In this document: piece by piece, positions 28,010-36,807 of the stretch
How positions within the stretch are numbered: position 1 is the first letter of the stretch
How the letters are laid out: every line of letters begins with the position of its first letter
Source: Pseudonocardia xinjiangensis
GTDB taxonomy: Bacteria; Actinomycetota; Actinomycetes; Mycobacteriales; Pseudonocardiaceae
Reading direction: 5' to 3'
Assembly (NCBI RefSeq): GCF_012911925.1
Contig: NZ_JAAXKY010000027.1
Span: forward strand, 1 to 59,350
DNA: 59,350 nucleotides
Notes under the pieces: generated by a model
Told to the model about the DNA's origin: nothing
Seen by the model: the letters and a program-made list of their open reading frames with translations, nothing else
Databases searched by the model: none
Translations under genes and position numbers: made by a program

Positions 28010-28798
28010 TCAGATCAGGCCGGCCACCTTCCGGGCGGTGGCCTGCAGCAGCGGGACGTAGCCGAGCAGCTCCTCGCGGTCCAGCATGAACGTCACCGAC
28101 GAGACGCTGATGCCGCCGCGGGGCCGGCCGCTGCGGTCCAGCACCACGGCGCCGATGCACCGCACCGTGAGCTCGTTCTCCTCGTCGTCGAGGGCGAAAC
28201 CGCGCTCGCGCACGTCGGCGAGCTCCGCGTGCAGCGCGCCCACCTCGGTGATCGTGGCGGGGGTGCGCGACGCCATCCCCGCCGTCGTGACGATGGCCTC
28301 CACCTCGCCGGGCGGCAGGTGCGCGAGGATCGCCTTGCCGATCGCCGTGCTGTGCAGTGGCAGCTGGTTGCCCACCCGCGAGCGCATCTCGTAGGGCTTG
28401 TCGTTGTCGACCTTGTGCAGGTAGACGGCGTGGTCACCGACCCGGACGGCCAGATGGACCGTGTTGCCGCCCGCGCCTCGCTGCAGCTCCTGCAGCGTCG
28501 GGCCGACCCCGGTCGACAGCATCCGGACGACCCGCGCCCCGAGGCCGCCGAGGCGGCTGCCGATCCCGTAGCGCCCGTCGCCGCAGTTCTGGGCGAACCC
28601 CTGCGCGCCGAGCGTGGCGAGCACCCGGTACGCGGTGGAGCGGGGGACGCCCGCCCGCTCCGCCACGTCCATCAGCCGGTGCGGCCCGTCCTCGACGGCC
28701 AGCGCCTCCAGGATCCGCATCGCCTTCTCCACCGACGTCCCCACGGGGCTGGAGCGTCCCCGCCGGGACGCCGCCGCCCCGTCCGAGCCTGGGGTCAT
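28010..28798 (-). CDS. IclR-family transcriptional regulator
   Basis: This 262-residue regulator has an N-terminal winged helix (about 20-85, SVEKAMRILEALA...DVAERAGVPRSTAYRVLATL) and an IclR effector domain ending LDREELLGYVPLLQATARKVAGL. IclR proteins often control sugar-acid and aromatic catabolism. It is encoded inside the operon between the permease (ATGA overlap) and the aldolase genes, so it is likely a local regulator whose effector is a pathway intermediate. Confidence 0.92.
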   Translation of the reverse strand: MTPGSDGAAASRRGRSSPVGTSVEKAMRILEALAVEDGPHRLMDVAERAGVPRSTAYRVLATLGAQGFAQNCGDGRYGIGSRLGGLGARVVRMLSTGVGPTLQELQRGAGGNTVHLAVRVGDHAVYLHKVDNDKPYEMRSRVGNQLPLHSTAIGKAILAHLPPGEVEAIVTTAGMASRTPATITEVGALHAELADVRERGFALDDEENELTVRCIGAVVLDRSGRPRGGISVSSVTFMLDREELLGYVPLLQATARKVAGLI

Positions 28799-30801
28799 CC
28801 CTTGACCGCCCCGGCAGTGAGGCCCTCCGTGAGGAACCGCTGCCCGAAGGCGTACATGAGGACGACCGGGATGCTGATCAGCAACGATGCCGCAGCGAGC
28901 TGACCCTGCGGCACGACGTCACCGAAGATCATCGACTGCATCCCGACGGGCAGCGTCTTGTAGCCGTCCTTCGTGATGAACACGAAGGCGAAGAGGAACT
29001 CGTTCCACGCGTTGGTCAGGGTGAAGAGCGCGACGGCCAGCAGGCCGGGCTTGGCCAGCGGCAGCACGATCCGGTAGAAGGCCTGGAACCGGGTGCACCC
29101 GTCGGTGAGCGCGGCCTCCTCCAGATCGGCCGGGATCGACTTGAAGTAGCCCACCAGCAGCCACGTCGCGAAGGGCAGCGTGAACGTCGGGTAGGTGATG
29201 ACGAGCGACCACAGGGAGTCGTTCAGCCCGATCCCGCTCATCAGCTGGTACAGCGGGATGAACAGCAGCGCGCCCGGCATCACGTACGTCAGCAGGATCG
29301 TCACGGTGAAGCTCTCCGAGCCGCGGAACTTCAGCCGGGCGAGCGCGTAGCCCGACAGCGCGGCGCAGATCAGCGCGATCACCGTGGAGGCCACCGACAC
29401 CAGGATCGTGTTGAGGTACCAGGTGCCGAACGGCTGGCTGGTGAACAGGTCCGTGAACTGCTCCATGCTCCACGGCGTCGGCCACAGGTCGCTGGTCCGC
29501 ATCGTGATCTGGGTGTCGGACTTGAACGCCGTGACGACGATCCAGTAGAGCGGGCCGAGCACGAAGAGCAGCAGCCCGATGAGTGCGACGCCGGACCCGA
29601 CGCCGTTGACCGTCCGTGCGGCCCTCTCCCTGCCGCGCGCGGCGAATGTGGAGATGGCGCGCCCGACGCCCGCGGCGAGCACCACGCAGACCCCGAGCAC
29701 CAGTGCGGCCTTCCAGATGATCTGCGGCGACGCCCAGGCCAGTGCGGCCGTGGCGACGGCGACGGCCACCCAGGGCAGAGCCTTGCGCTGCGCGGGGGTG
29801 AGCCGGCTGCGGCCGAGGTCCCCGGCGCCGGGGGCGTCGCTGCGCCGCATCATCCGCACGAGGATGACGACGAGGATGCCGATGATCGGCACCATCACCA
29901 GCGTCACCGCGGCGCCCGCTCCGAACTGCAGCTGCTGGATCGCCTTTGAGTACGCCACCATCACGTATGGCGCGGTGGCGTCGCCCGGACCGCCCTGGGT
30001 CATGAGCCAGATCAGGTCGAAGTTGTTGAACGTCCAGATGGACGACAGCAGGACCGTGACGATCATGACGTAGCGCAGCCCGGGCAGCGTGACGTGCACG
30101 AACCGCTGCCACGGCGACGCGCCGTCCACCATCGCGGCCTCGTGCAGGCCGTGGTCGATCGCCTTGAGCCCGGCCAGGAACGTCACCGTGAAGAACGGGA
30201 TGCCCTTCCAGACGTTCACCAGGATCACCGAGGGCATGGCGAGCGAGGCGTCGGAGAGCCAGCCTGCCGGCCACGCGTCGACGAGGTGCAGCGACGCCAG
30301 CACCGGGCCGATCCCGGAGTCGGTGAGCAGGGTGTTGACGCTGCCGAAGATCGGGTCGAACAGCGACCGCCAGCTGAAGGCCGTGACGACGGTGGGCACC
30401 ACCCACGGCAGCAGCAGCACCCCCGCGACGATCGCCTTCCCCCGCCGCATGTGGTGCAGCATCAGCGCGGCGATCAGGCCGAGGACCACCTTGAAGATCT
30501 CGGCGTACGCCGTGAAGACGAACGAGTTCACCACGCCGGTGTGGAAGAGCTCGTCGCCGATCAGGGCCGTGTAGTTGTCGGCGCCGACGAAGACCGTCTC
30601 CGCCCCGTGCCGCTCGGTGGTGCTGGTGATCGCCGAGCTGACGATCGGGAACAGGATCAGCGCGGCGACCAGGATGACCGTGGGAGCCATGAACACCGCG
30701 GCGAGCCGCCAGTCCCGGCCGAGCAGGCGCTGAACGGAGGTGAGCGACGCCCGGGTGACGGCCGGCGCGACCGGAGCCGGCCGGGGACGCAGGATCGTCA
30801 C
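28795..30801 (-). CDS. Fused carbohydrate ABC transporter permease (MalF-MalG type in one chain)
   Basis: This 668-residue membrane protein combines both permease subunits usually made from two genes. The first half has the coupling loop EAAMVDGASPWQRFVHVTLPGL, the second EEAALTDGCTRFQAFYRIVLPLAKPG. A linker of about 100 residues between them adds two hydrophobic segments (WVAVAVATAALAWA and ALVLGVCVVLAAGVG). The frame is open throughout. No ATPase gene is in the cluster, so a shared MsiK-like ATPase encoded elsewhere is presumed. The GTG start overlaps the binding-protein stop. Confidence 0.9.
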   Translation of the reverse strand: MTILRPRPAPVAPAVTRASLTSVQRLLGRDWRLAAVFMAPTVILVAALILFPIVSSAITSTTERHGAETVFVGADNYTALIGDELFHTGVVNSFVFTAYAEIFKVVLGLIAALMLHHMRRGKAIVAGVLLLPWVVPTVVTAFSWRSLFDPIFGSVNTLLTDSGIGPVLASLHLVDAWPAGWLSDASLAMPSVILVNVWKGIPFFTVTFLAGLKAIDHGLHEAAMVDGASPWQRFVHVTLPGLRYVMIVTVLLSSIWTFNNFDLIWLMTQGGPGDATAPYVMVAYSKAIQQLQFGAGAAVTLVMVPIIGILVVILVRMMRRSDAPGAGDLGRSRLTPAQRKALPWVAVAVATAALAWASPQIIWKAALVLGVCVVLAAGVGRAISTFAARGRERAARTVNGVGSGVALIGLLLFVLGPLYWIVVTAFKSDTQITMRTSDLWPTPWSMEQFTDLFTSQPFGTWYLNTILVSVASTVIALICAALSGYALARLKFRGSESFTVTILLTYVMPGALLFIPLYQLMSGIGLNDSLWSLVITYPTFTLPFATWLLVGYFKSIPADLEEAALTDGCTRFQAFYRIVLPLAKPGLLAVALFTLTNAWNEFLFAFVFITKDGYKTLPVGMQSMIFGDVVPQGQLAAASLLISIPVVLMYAFGQRFLTEGLTAGAVKG

Positions 30802-32219
30802 TGCCGCAGGCCCTGCTGCTCGAAGATCTGCACCATCCGGTCGTGCGCGGTGGCCACCGCCTCAGCGGGCGGCGTGCCCTGGACGACCGACTGCATCATG
30901 TCGGTCAGCAGGTAGGCGGCCACGCTGGCCTGCTGCCCGGAGCTGGGCGTCTGCGGGAACGCGTAGCCGGTCGACGTGGTCAGCGGCAGCGGCTGCTGCG
31001 TGATCTTGCGCAGGGCGGAGAACGCGGGGTCGCCGCTGGTGTAGTACGGGTCGGAGTCCCACACCTTGTCCCACGCCGGGTTGACCAGGCCGGGGGCCTC
31101 CTTCGCCACGCCGAGCAGGGGAGTGCCGCTCGCGAGGTACTTCGCCACCTGCTTCGCGAGATCGGGGTTCTTCGCTCCCTTGAACACGACGAACGCCTGC
31201 GACTGGCCGAAGGTGATCGGACGGTCGCTCGCGGGCCCGATTCCGTCGATGAACGGGTGGGTATTGGCGTAGACCGGGTTCTGCTTCGTCTTCGAGTCGG
31301 CGTAGACGCTGTACTGGTTGCGGGTGAACCCGATGATTCCGGCGAGCCAGTTCTCGTTGTTGCTGGAGTCGGTCCAGCTCTCGATGCCGGGCGGGAGCAT
31401 CGGCTTGTACTTCGGATTCGTGTAGATGTCGCCCATGAACGTGACCGCAGCCACGGTCTCCGGCGAGTTGAACTCCACCTTCAGCCCGTCGTTGGACGAG
31501 ATCGCACCACCATAGGTATTGATGACGTTCTCGATGAACCCGTTGGCGTCACCGGAGCGGTTCACCGTCTGCCCCCACCCGAAACGTCGTTGCGCGGGAT
31601 CGGAGATCTCGAGTGCGATGTCCCGCAGTTCTTCCCAGGTATAGGCGTCCTTCAGCTCGATACCCTTTCCCTGGAGCCAGTCCTTGCGGAAGAACGAGCC
31701 GACCCCGATGAAGTGGTAGGGGATCGCATACCACCGGCCGTCGAAGACGCAGTAGTTCTTGGTCTCGGCAGCGGGCTCGCCGAACTGGGCCCTCAGTTCC
31801 TCCACCACGTCGGTGACGTCGGTGAGGTCGCCGAGGTTGTGGAACTGTGCGATGAACCGCGAGTCGGTGAAGAACGCCAGGTCACGGGCGTTTCCGGCCT
31901 TCACCTCGGCGTCGGTCTTGGCCACCATGTCGCCGGAGTCGGCCTGGACGAGGGAGTTCTCGATCGTGGTGCCGGTGGCGCCGGCGAAGGCCTGGATCGA
32001 GCGGTCGAGCGCGGCGTTCGCCGACTCCGAGTAGAGCTTCTGCGAGAGCATCCCCATCGAACTGCCGCGCAGGCCGGACGCCGCATCGATGACGCCCTGC
32101 GGGACGTCCACCTGCACCTGCGGGGCGGCAGCCTGACTCCCGCACGCGCTGAGGCTGAGAATTCCGAGCGCGCTCGTCCCGAGAAACTTCCGCCTGGACC
32201 ATTCCGACCGCTGAGTCAT
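30798..32219 (-). CDS. Carbohydrate ABC transporter binding lipoprotein (Tat-type signal)
   Basis: This 473-residue extracellular binding protein has a twin-arginine signal (SRRKFLGTSALGILSLSACG) with a lipobox LSAC, so it is probably exported folded and lipid-anchored. The body is typical of family 1 sugar-binding proteins (for example YAIPYHFIGVGSFFRKD). The ligand is unknown, presumably a sugar or sugar acid. The ATG at 32219 has an excellent GGAGGAG site. It is the first gene of a six-gene operon with overlaps or short gaps down to the SDR gene. Confidence 0.92.
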   Translation of the reverse strand: MTQRSEWSRRKFLGTSALGILSLSACGSQAAAPQVQVDVPQGVIDAASGLRGSSMGMLSQKLYSESANAALDRSIQAFAGATGTTIENSLVQADSGDMVAKTDAEVKAGNARDLAFFTDSRFIAQFHNLGDLTDVTDVVEELRAQFGEPAAETKNYCVFDGRWYAIPYHFIGVGSFFRKDWLQGKGIELKDAYTWEELRDIALEISDPAQRRFGWGQTVNRSGDANGFIENVINTYGGAISSNDGLKVEFNSPETVAAVTFMGDIYTNPKYKPMLPPGIESWTDSSNNENWLAGIIGFTRNQYSVYADSKTKQNPVYANTHPFIDGIGPASDRPITFGQSQAFVVFKGAKNPDLAKQVAKYLASGTPLLGVAKEAPGLVNPAWDKVWDSDPYYTSGDPAFSALRKITQQPLPLTTSTGYAFPQTPSSGQQASVAAYLLTDMMQSVVQGTPPAEAVATAHDRMVQIFEQQGLRQ

Positions 32220-32475
32220 GACCACTCCTCCTGCGTCCTGTTCGAGAGGACGCGTGCCGACGGGGCGACAGTGCAACCGACGGGGGCCGGGAGGTTGTCC
32301 ACCTCCCCGGTCGTGCGAGGAACGAGCCCGGTACGGCGGCTCGATGCGCCTTTTCGAGAATCCGAATTCGGGGCGCGGCGCAGCGATCACCGGCCCCCTT
32401 GCCGGAGAGAGCGCTGTGTTGTGCTACTCGGGTTTCGTGTAGCGGAACGCGGTATCACGTAATGCGACGCGGGTC

Positions 32476-32504
32476 ACCCTAAAAGGGCAATCACGGTCTG
32501 TCAA
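32476..32504 (-). promoter_or_regulatory. Promoter of the sugar transport/catabolic operon
   Basis: On the minus strand, TTGACA (32504-32499), a 17-base spacer and TAGGGT (32481-32476) make a near-consensus promoter. Transcription would start near 32469, leaving a leader of about 250 bases before the ATG at 32219. The -35 box lies around the stop codon of the Gfo/Idh/MocA gene. The leader contains GGAACGCGGTATC, a possible IclR site. Confidence 0.6.
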
Positions 32505-33651
32505 CGGGCGAGATCGCAGTTCTTGTCGAACGTTCCCCGGGGAGGCCGTCGAACAGCCCGGACCCGCCCCGTGGCCGCCACAGCGGGACGCCGCCCCCGC
32601 CGGGCGGGGCGTCGTCGAGCGCCATGACGGTGTCCTGCTCGGCCGAGTCCAGCGCGCGCAGGACGATCAGCATGTTCGCCACGCTCTGCCGGACCGTGCC
32701 CACCACCGGCTCACCGTGCCGGACGGCGTCGGAGAAGTTGCAGAGCTCGGCGTGGTAGCCGTTGTCGATCCCGCGGAACACGTCGGTCTGCGTCGATCCG
32801 TCCGCGCGGGTCAGCGTGACCTGCCGCTCCGACTCCGGGCCCGACAGCACGAGCACGCCCTCGGTCCCGTACAGCCGCAGGTCCTCGGTCTCCTTCGGGA
32901 CGGCGATCTCGGAGTACGTGGCCGTGTAGTTGCCGATGGCGCCGCAGGCGAAGACCAGGTTGAGCGTCAGGTCCGACGGCGCCTCGATCGTGCTGTTGGC
33001 CCACTGGGCGGCCCCGTGGACCCGGACGGCATCGCCGCAGAGCATCCGGATCTGGGCGATGTCGTGGACGCCGGCATCGAGGTGGACGCCGCCGCGGTAC
33101 TGCGGCCGGTGCCGCCACGGCGTGCCGGCGAAGACGCCCTCCCACGGCACCAGCCGCCTGGCGCGGCGCCACGCCATCAGGTGCAGCTTGCCGATCGCGC
33201 CGTCGTCCAGCAGGGCGCGCGCATGGCGGATGTCGTCGCGGTAGAAGTAGTTCTCCCCGATCAGGACCGTGCGCTGCGGATACCGCTCCTCCAGTGCGAG
33301 GAACGCCCGCGCCTGGTCCTCGTCGGTGCCGGCCGGCTTCTCGCACAGCACGTCCTTGCCGGCCGCGAGCGAGTCCTGCGCCACCTCGTACAGGGAGGGG
33401 ATCGGCACCGAGATCAGCACCGCGTCCACGTCGTCGCGGGCCAGCAGCCGGTGGTGGTCGGTGGTGAAGCCGGCCATGTCGACGCCGCTGTAGGACGAGA
33501 AGCGCTCGCCCTGGGCGACGGAGTGGTCGGCGAACGCCGTGACGACGTACCGGTCCGCGAGCCGGCGCAGCGCCGGCCAGTGGAGCTTCTCGACGGCCAG
33601 CCCGGTGCCGATCAGCCCGAGCCGGATCGGCCCTTTCTCGCTCAGTCCCAA
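32491..33651 (-). CDS. Gfo/Idh/MocA-family oxidoreductase
   Basis: This 386-residue NAD(P)-dependent sugar or polyol dehydrogenase has a Rossmann motif GLIGTGLA near residues 12-19, the EKPAG motif with its catalytic lysine, and GGVHLDAGVHD with the HxxxD catalytic pair. It would oxidise a sugar, sugar acid or inositol-like substrate. The TTG start at 33651 is the only good one seen. It lies 76 bp downstream of gntR on the same strand and 271 bp upstream of the binding-protein gene, which has its own promoter. Confidence 0.87.
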   Translation of the reverse strand: MGLSEKGPIRLGLIGTGLAVEKLHWPALRRLADRYVVTAFADHSVAQGERFSSYSGVDMAGFTTDHHRLLARDDVDAVLISVPIPSLYEVAQDSLAAGKDVLCEKPAGTDEDQARAFLALEERYPQRTVLIGENYFYRDDIRHARALLDDGAIGKLHLMAWRRARRLVPWEGVFAGTPWRHRPQYRGGVHLDAGVHDIAQIRMLCGDAVRVHGAAQWANSTIEAPSDLTLNLVFACGAIGNYTATYSEIAVPKETEDLRLYGTEGVLVLSGPESERQVTLTRADGSTQTDVFRGIDNGYHAELCNFSDAVRHGEPVVGTVRQSVANMLIVLRALDSAEQDTVMALDDAPPGGGGVPLWRPRGGSGLFDGLPGERSTRTAISPVDRP

Positions 33652-33727
33652 CTCGCACCGTCCTTCCGTCCCGACGCCGGGACATCGAAGGGGGCTCGCC
33701 GCGGCTCTGCGGCCGAGCCGTCGTGCC

Positions 33728-34471
33728 CTACCGCTTCGCCCTCCGGGTCCTCGTCCTCTGCTGCTTCTCGGTGAGGATCCGGATGGTCTGCTGCAGGTGT
33801 GACCGCATCGCTTCGCGCGCGGCGGCGGGGTCCCTCGCCTCGAGCGCCGCGTAGATCCGGGCGTGGTCGTCGGTGGCGCGGTGCAGGCCGCCGGGCTCCG
33901 CGTTCGTCACCCGCCGGCTGGCGGTGCCCAGCCACCGTGCGGAGTACATGATCCGGTCGAGGATCCGGTTGTTCGCCGCCCGGCAGATCGCCATGTGGAA
34001 CTCGTGGTCGACCTCGAGGTAGTCGTCCGGCTCCTCCTCGAGGCTCGCCATCCTGGCCAGCTCCGCCCGCAGCTCGGCCAGCGTCTCCTCGGTGATCGTG
34101 GCCGCGGCCATGGCCGCCAGCTCCGGTTCGAGGAGCAGCCGCATCTGGTGCAGCTCGTTCAGCAGGCCGACGACGTGCTCCTCCGGCAGCCACTCGGCCA
34201 GCAACGGGTTGAGGTAGTCCCATTCGGTCGCGGGCCGCACGACGACGCGCCTGCCCTGGGCGACGTCGAGGATGTCGAGCGACGCGAGGATCTTGATCGT
34301 CTCGCGGGCGACCGCGCGGGAGACGCCGAACTCCTGCGAGATGTCGAGCTCCGACGGGGTGCGCTCGTCCGCGAACTCCCCGTCGGCGATCCGGCGGGTC
34401 AGGTGGGCGGCCACCTGCACCGGGAGCGTGCGGACCTTGACAACGTCCGCCAGCTCTTGTCTCCTTGCCAT
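33728..34471 (-). CDS. GntR-family regulator (FCD subgroup)
   Basis: This 247-residue regulator has an N-terminal winged helix (about 15-80, ISQEFGVSRAVARETIKILASLDIL). The FCD ligand domain has metal residues in DHEFHMAI and in DHARIYAALEARDPAAAREAMRSHL. FCD regulators respond to organic and sugar acids, such as gluconate, galactonate or their keto derivatives. It is divergent from the second dehydratase-aldolase pair and probably controls it. Confidence 0.92.
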   Translation of the reverse strand: MARRQELADVVKVRTLPVQVAAHLTRRIADGEFADERTPSELDISQEFGVSRAVARETIKILASLDILDVAQGRRVVVRPATEWDYLNPLLAEWLPEEHVVGLLNELHQMRLLLEPELAAMAAATITEETLAELRAELARMASLEEEPDDYLEVDHEFHMAICRAANNRILDRIMYSARWLGTASRRVTNAEPGGLHRATDDHARIYAALEARDPAAAREAMRSHLQQTIRILTEKQQRTRTRRAKR

Positions 34472-34634
34472 GTCTGCAGCTTATCGGACAAGTCGCTGGA
34501 TTCGTACCGCTACCAGGCCTGATATCCGAGTTCCGGGGAGGGGTTCCGCCCGGCCTCCCCGGGGCACCTGCCCGCCCACAGCACGCCGTGGGCACCACCG
34601 TGTCCGGCGGATGGCTGCTCCCGGGAGGGGAAGC
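34472..34634. promoter_or_regulatory. Divergent promoter region gntR / dehydratase 2
   Basis: These 163 bp separate the two starts. TTATCGGACAA (34481-34491), read on the minus strand as TTGTCCGATAA, is close to the FadR-type consensus TnGTnnnACnA and lies 10 bases from the gntR ATG. A related gatatccgag is at about 34521-34530. Either may be the GntR operator. Confidence 0.4.
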
Positions 34635-35792
34635 ATGAGGATCGTCAACGTCACGACAGCCGTGGTCGCCTATCACGGCCAGGCCACGCTGGTGCGGATC
34701 GACACCGACGAGGGCATCAGCGGGTTCGGCGAGGCGAATCCCGACGCCGGAGCGGGGGCTGTCGTCGGGATGATCGGCGACCTGGCGCACCTGCTGATCG
34801 GGGAGGACCCGCGCAACGTCGAGCGGTGCTGGGAGAAGCTCCGGCGGCGGAAGGTCTTCGCCGGCCCGCAGGGTGGCGTGTTCGTGATCGCCCTGAGTGG
34901 GATCGAGCTGGCGCTGTGGGACATCGCAGGCAAGGCCGCGGGGCAGCCCGTCTACCGGATGCTCGGCGGCAAGTTCCGCGACCGGATCCGCCTCTACGCC
35001 GACTGCGGCGACGGCGACGACCCGGCCGGCTCGGTGTCGGGCTGCGTCGACCGGGCCCAGCGGATGGTCGAGGAGGGCTTCTCCGCGATCAAGTTCGACA
35101 TCGACGACCTGCAACATCGCGCGAAGTTCGACGAGTTCAACCACACGGTCAACGCCGCCGAGCTGCGCACGATGGTGGAGCGGGTGGCGGCGGTCCGGGA
35201 GGCGATCGGCCCCGACATCGACCTGGCCATCGACCTGCACGCCCGCTACGACGTGCCGAGCGCCTGCCGGATCGCCTGGGAGCTGGAGGCGTTCAACCTG
35301 ATGTGGTTGGAGGAGCCGGTCCCCGCCGAGAACGTCGACGCGCTCGTCCGGGTGCGCGCCCAGACCCGCACGCCGATCTGCGCGGGCGAGAACCTCTACC
35401 TCCGGTGGGGCTTCCGTGAGCTGCTCGAACGCGGGGCGGTCGACGTGATCGAGCCCGACGTCCCGAAGTGCGGAGGCCTGGCCGAGGCCAAGAAGATCGC
35501 CAACCTCGCCGAGATGCACTACGTGCCGTTCGCGCCGCACCTCGTCTCCACGCCGCTCGGCACGATGGCCACGGCGCACCAGTGCGCCGCGATCCCGAAC
35601 TTCTTCGTGCAGGAGTGGCATGCGCTCGAGGAGCGCGAGGTGTGGGACAGCTACGTCACGGCGCCCGACGGCAGCGGCTCGATCGTCAAGGACGGGTACA
35701 TCACCCTCCCCGACACCCCCGGCATCGGCGTCGAGCTCGACATGGACGGCGTGCGTGCGCACGCCGTGCCCGGCTACGGGATCTTCGAGTAG
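34635..35792 (+). CDS. Enolase-superfamily sugar-acid dehydratase 2
   Basis: This 385-residue protein is of the mandelate racemase/galactonate dehydratase type. The N-terminal cap is residues 1-125. The barrel shows FSAIKFDIDD (KxD), DLAIDLHARY, LMWLEEPVPAEN and CAGENLY, which give the Asp-Glu-Glu metal site. FAPHLVSTPLG carries the distal histidine. It resembles gluconate or galactonate dehydratases more than the first copy does. The ATG at 34635 follows GGGAGGGGAAGC. An RraA-like gene follows by 16 bases, repeating the dehydratase-aldolase pairing of the other operon. Confidence 0.88.
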   Translation: MRIVNVTTAVVAYHGQATLVRIDTDEGISGFGEANPDAGAGAVVGMIGDLAHLLIGEDPRNVERCWEKLRRRKVFAGPQGGVFVIALSGIELALWDIAGKAAGQPVYRMLGGKFRDRIRLYADCGDGDDPAGSVSGCVDRAQRMVEEGFSAIKFDIDDLQHRAKFDEFNHTVNAAELRTMVERVAAVREAIGPDIDLAIDLHARYDVPSACRIAWELEAFNLMWLEEPVPAENVDALVRVRAQTRTPICAGENLYLRWGFRELLERGAVDVIEPDVPKCGGLAEAKKIANLAEMHYVPFAPHLVSTPLGTMATAHQCAAIPNFFVQEWHALEEREVWDSYVTAPDGSGSIVKDGYITLPDTPGIGVELDMDGVRAHAVPGYGIFE

Positions 35793-35808
35793 GAGGGGAA
35801 CGCAGAAC

Positions 35809-36528
35809 ATGACGAACGGACACGGAGCCGCACGTCCCGACCCGGCTTGGGTGGCGCAGACCGCGAAGCGGTTGGAGGCGCTGTACTCGGCGGTGGTCTA
35901 CGACATCATGGACGAGATGGGCCTGCCCCATCAGTGCCTCGACCTGGCGATCACGCCGCTCGACCACGCGATGCAGGTGGCCGGCCCCGCCTACACCGTG
36001 GCGGCCGGCCCCGACATGCGGGAGCGCGCGGAGATGCCCCCCAACACGAAGCTGGCCGACTTCGGGGTCTTCACGCAGATGTACGACGGCTGCGTCGTCG
36101 TCGTTGCCGCGGCGGGGGAGCGTCAGAGCGGCATCTGGGGCGAGCTGATGAGCAACGCCAGCCGCGCCCGCGGAGCCACGGGCGTCGTCATCGACGGCGG
36201 CATCCGCGACGGGCGGCTGGTGCGTGAGATCGACGGGCTGTCGGTCTTCGTGCGGTACACGTCGCCGATCGAGTCGCTGCGCCGCTCCCGGATCCACGAC
36301 ATCGAGGTCCCGATCGCGATGACCGGCACGACCAGCAGCCAGGTCCGCGTCGACCCCGGCGACTGGATCTTCGGGGACGAGGACGGTGTGCTGGTGATCC
36401 CGAAGGACGCGCTGGACGAGGTGCTGGCGAAGTCCGAGGAGGCCAAGGACGTCGAGGACAAGGTCCGCGAGGAGGTCCAGGCGGGCGTCCCGGTGATCGA
36501 CGTCTACAACAAGTACGGGCGGCTCTGA
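35809..36528 (+). CDS. RraA-like aldolase 2 (HMG/CHA aldolase family)
   Basis: This 239-residue protein has the family motif GVVIDGGIRDGRLV with its Arg-Asp pair, and GELMSNASRARGATG before it. The C-terminal tail (AKDVEDKVREEVQAGVPVIDVYNKYGRL) is typical of HMG-aldolase-like members. I infer cleavage of a 2-keto-3-deoxy or 4-hydroxy-2-oxo acid formed by dehydratase 2. A GGAGGGG site lies 10 bases before the ATG. It differs from aldolase 1 in lacking the long N-terminal extension. Confidence 0.85.
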   Translation: MTNGHGAARPDPAWVAQTAKRLEALYSAVVYDIMDEMGLPHQCLDLAITPLDHAMQVAGPAYTVAAGPDMRERAEMPPNTKLADFGVFTQMYDGCVVVVAAAGERQSGIWGELMSNASRARGATGVVIDGGIRDGRLVREIDGLSVFVRYTSPIESLRRSRIHDIEVPIAMTGTTSSQVRVDPGDWIFGDEDGVLVIPKDALDEVLAKSEEAKDVEDKVREEVQAGVPVIDVYNKYGRL

Positions 36529-36768
36529 CGCCGTCATCCTTCGGGTGATGTCCCCGCAACTCTCCGTGGAGAGTGATCGATCCCGCGTCCAATTTCACCG
36601 GGAATACTCCACCCCATCAGATGCGTAACCTGACCAACTGTATTTCCCTCATTCGATCGGCCCGGAGATTTTGTTGACCGGGGAATGCGCGCTAGATTGA
36701 CCCCGGTCAGCAGGCTCCCCTCTCGAGACCCTCACTGTGGTCCGGCAGCTGACGCGTCGGCTCGGAGC

Positions 36769-36787
36769 GTCGGCATTTCACGCCGAC
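36769..36787 (+). promoter_or_regulatory. Conserved leader hairpin of secreted paralogue 2
   Basis: GTCGGC (36769-36774), a 7-base loop, and GCCGAC (36782-36787) directly precede the GAGGAGA site, as in paralogue 1. A TAGATT -10-like box (36693-36698) and a shared gcgtaacctgac block lie upstream. Confidence 0.6.
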
Positions 36788-36807
36788 CCACAATGAGGAG
36801 AACTGCT

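Noticed and set aside
28357..29949. 530-residue plus-strand frame opposite IclR and the permease
   Set aside because: Shadow frame rich in Arg, Gln, Asp and His with no fold; the sense frames are strongly family-like.
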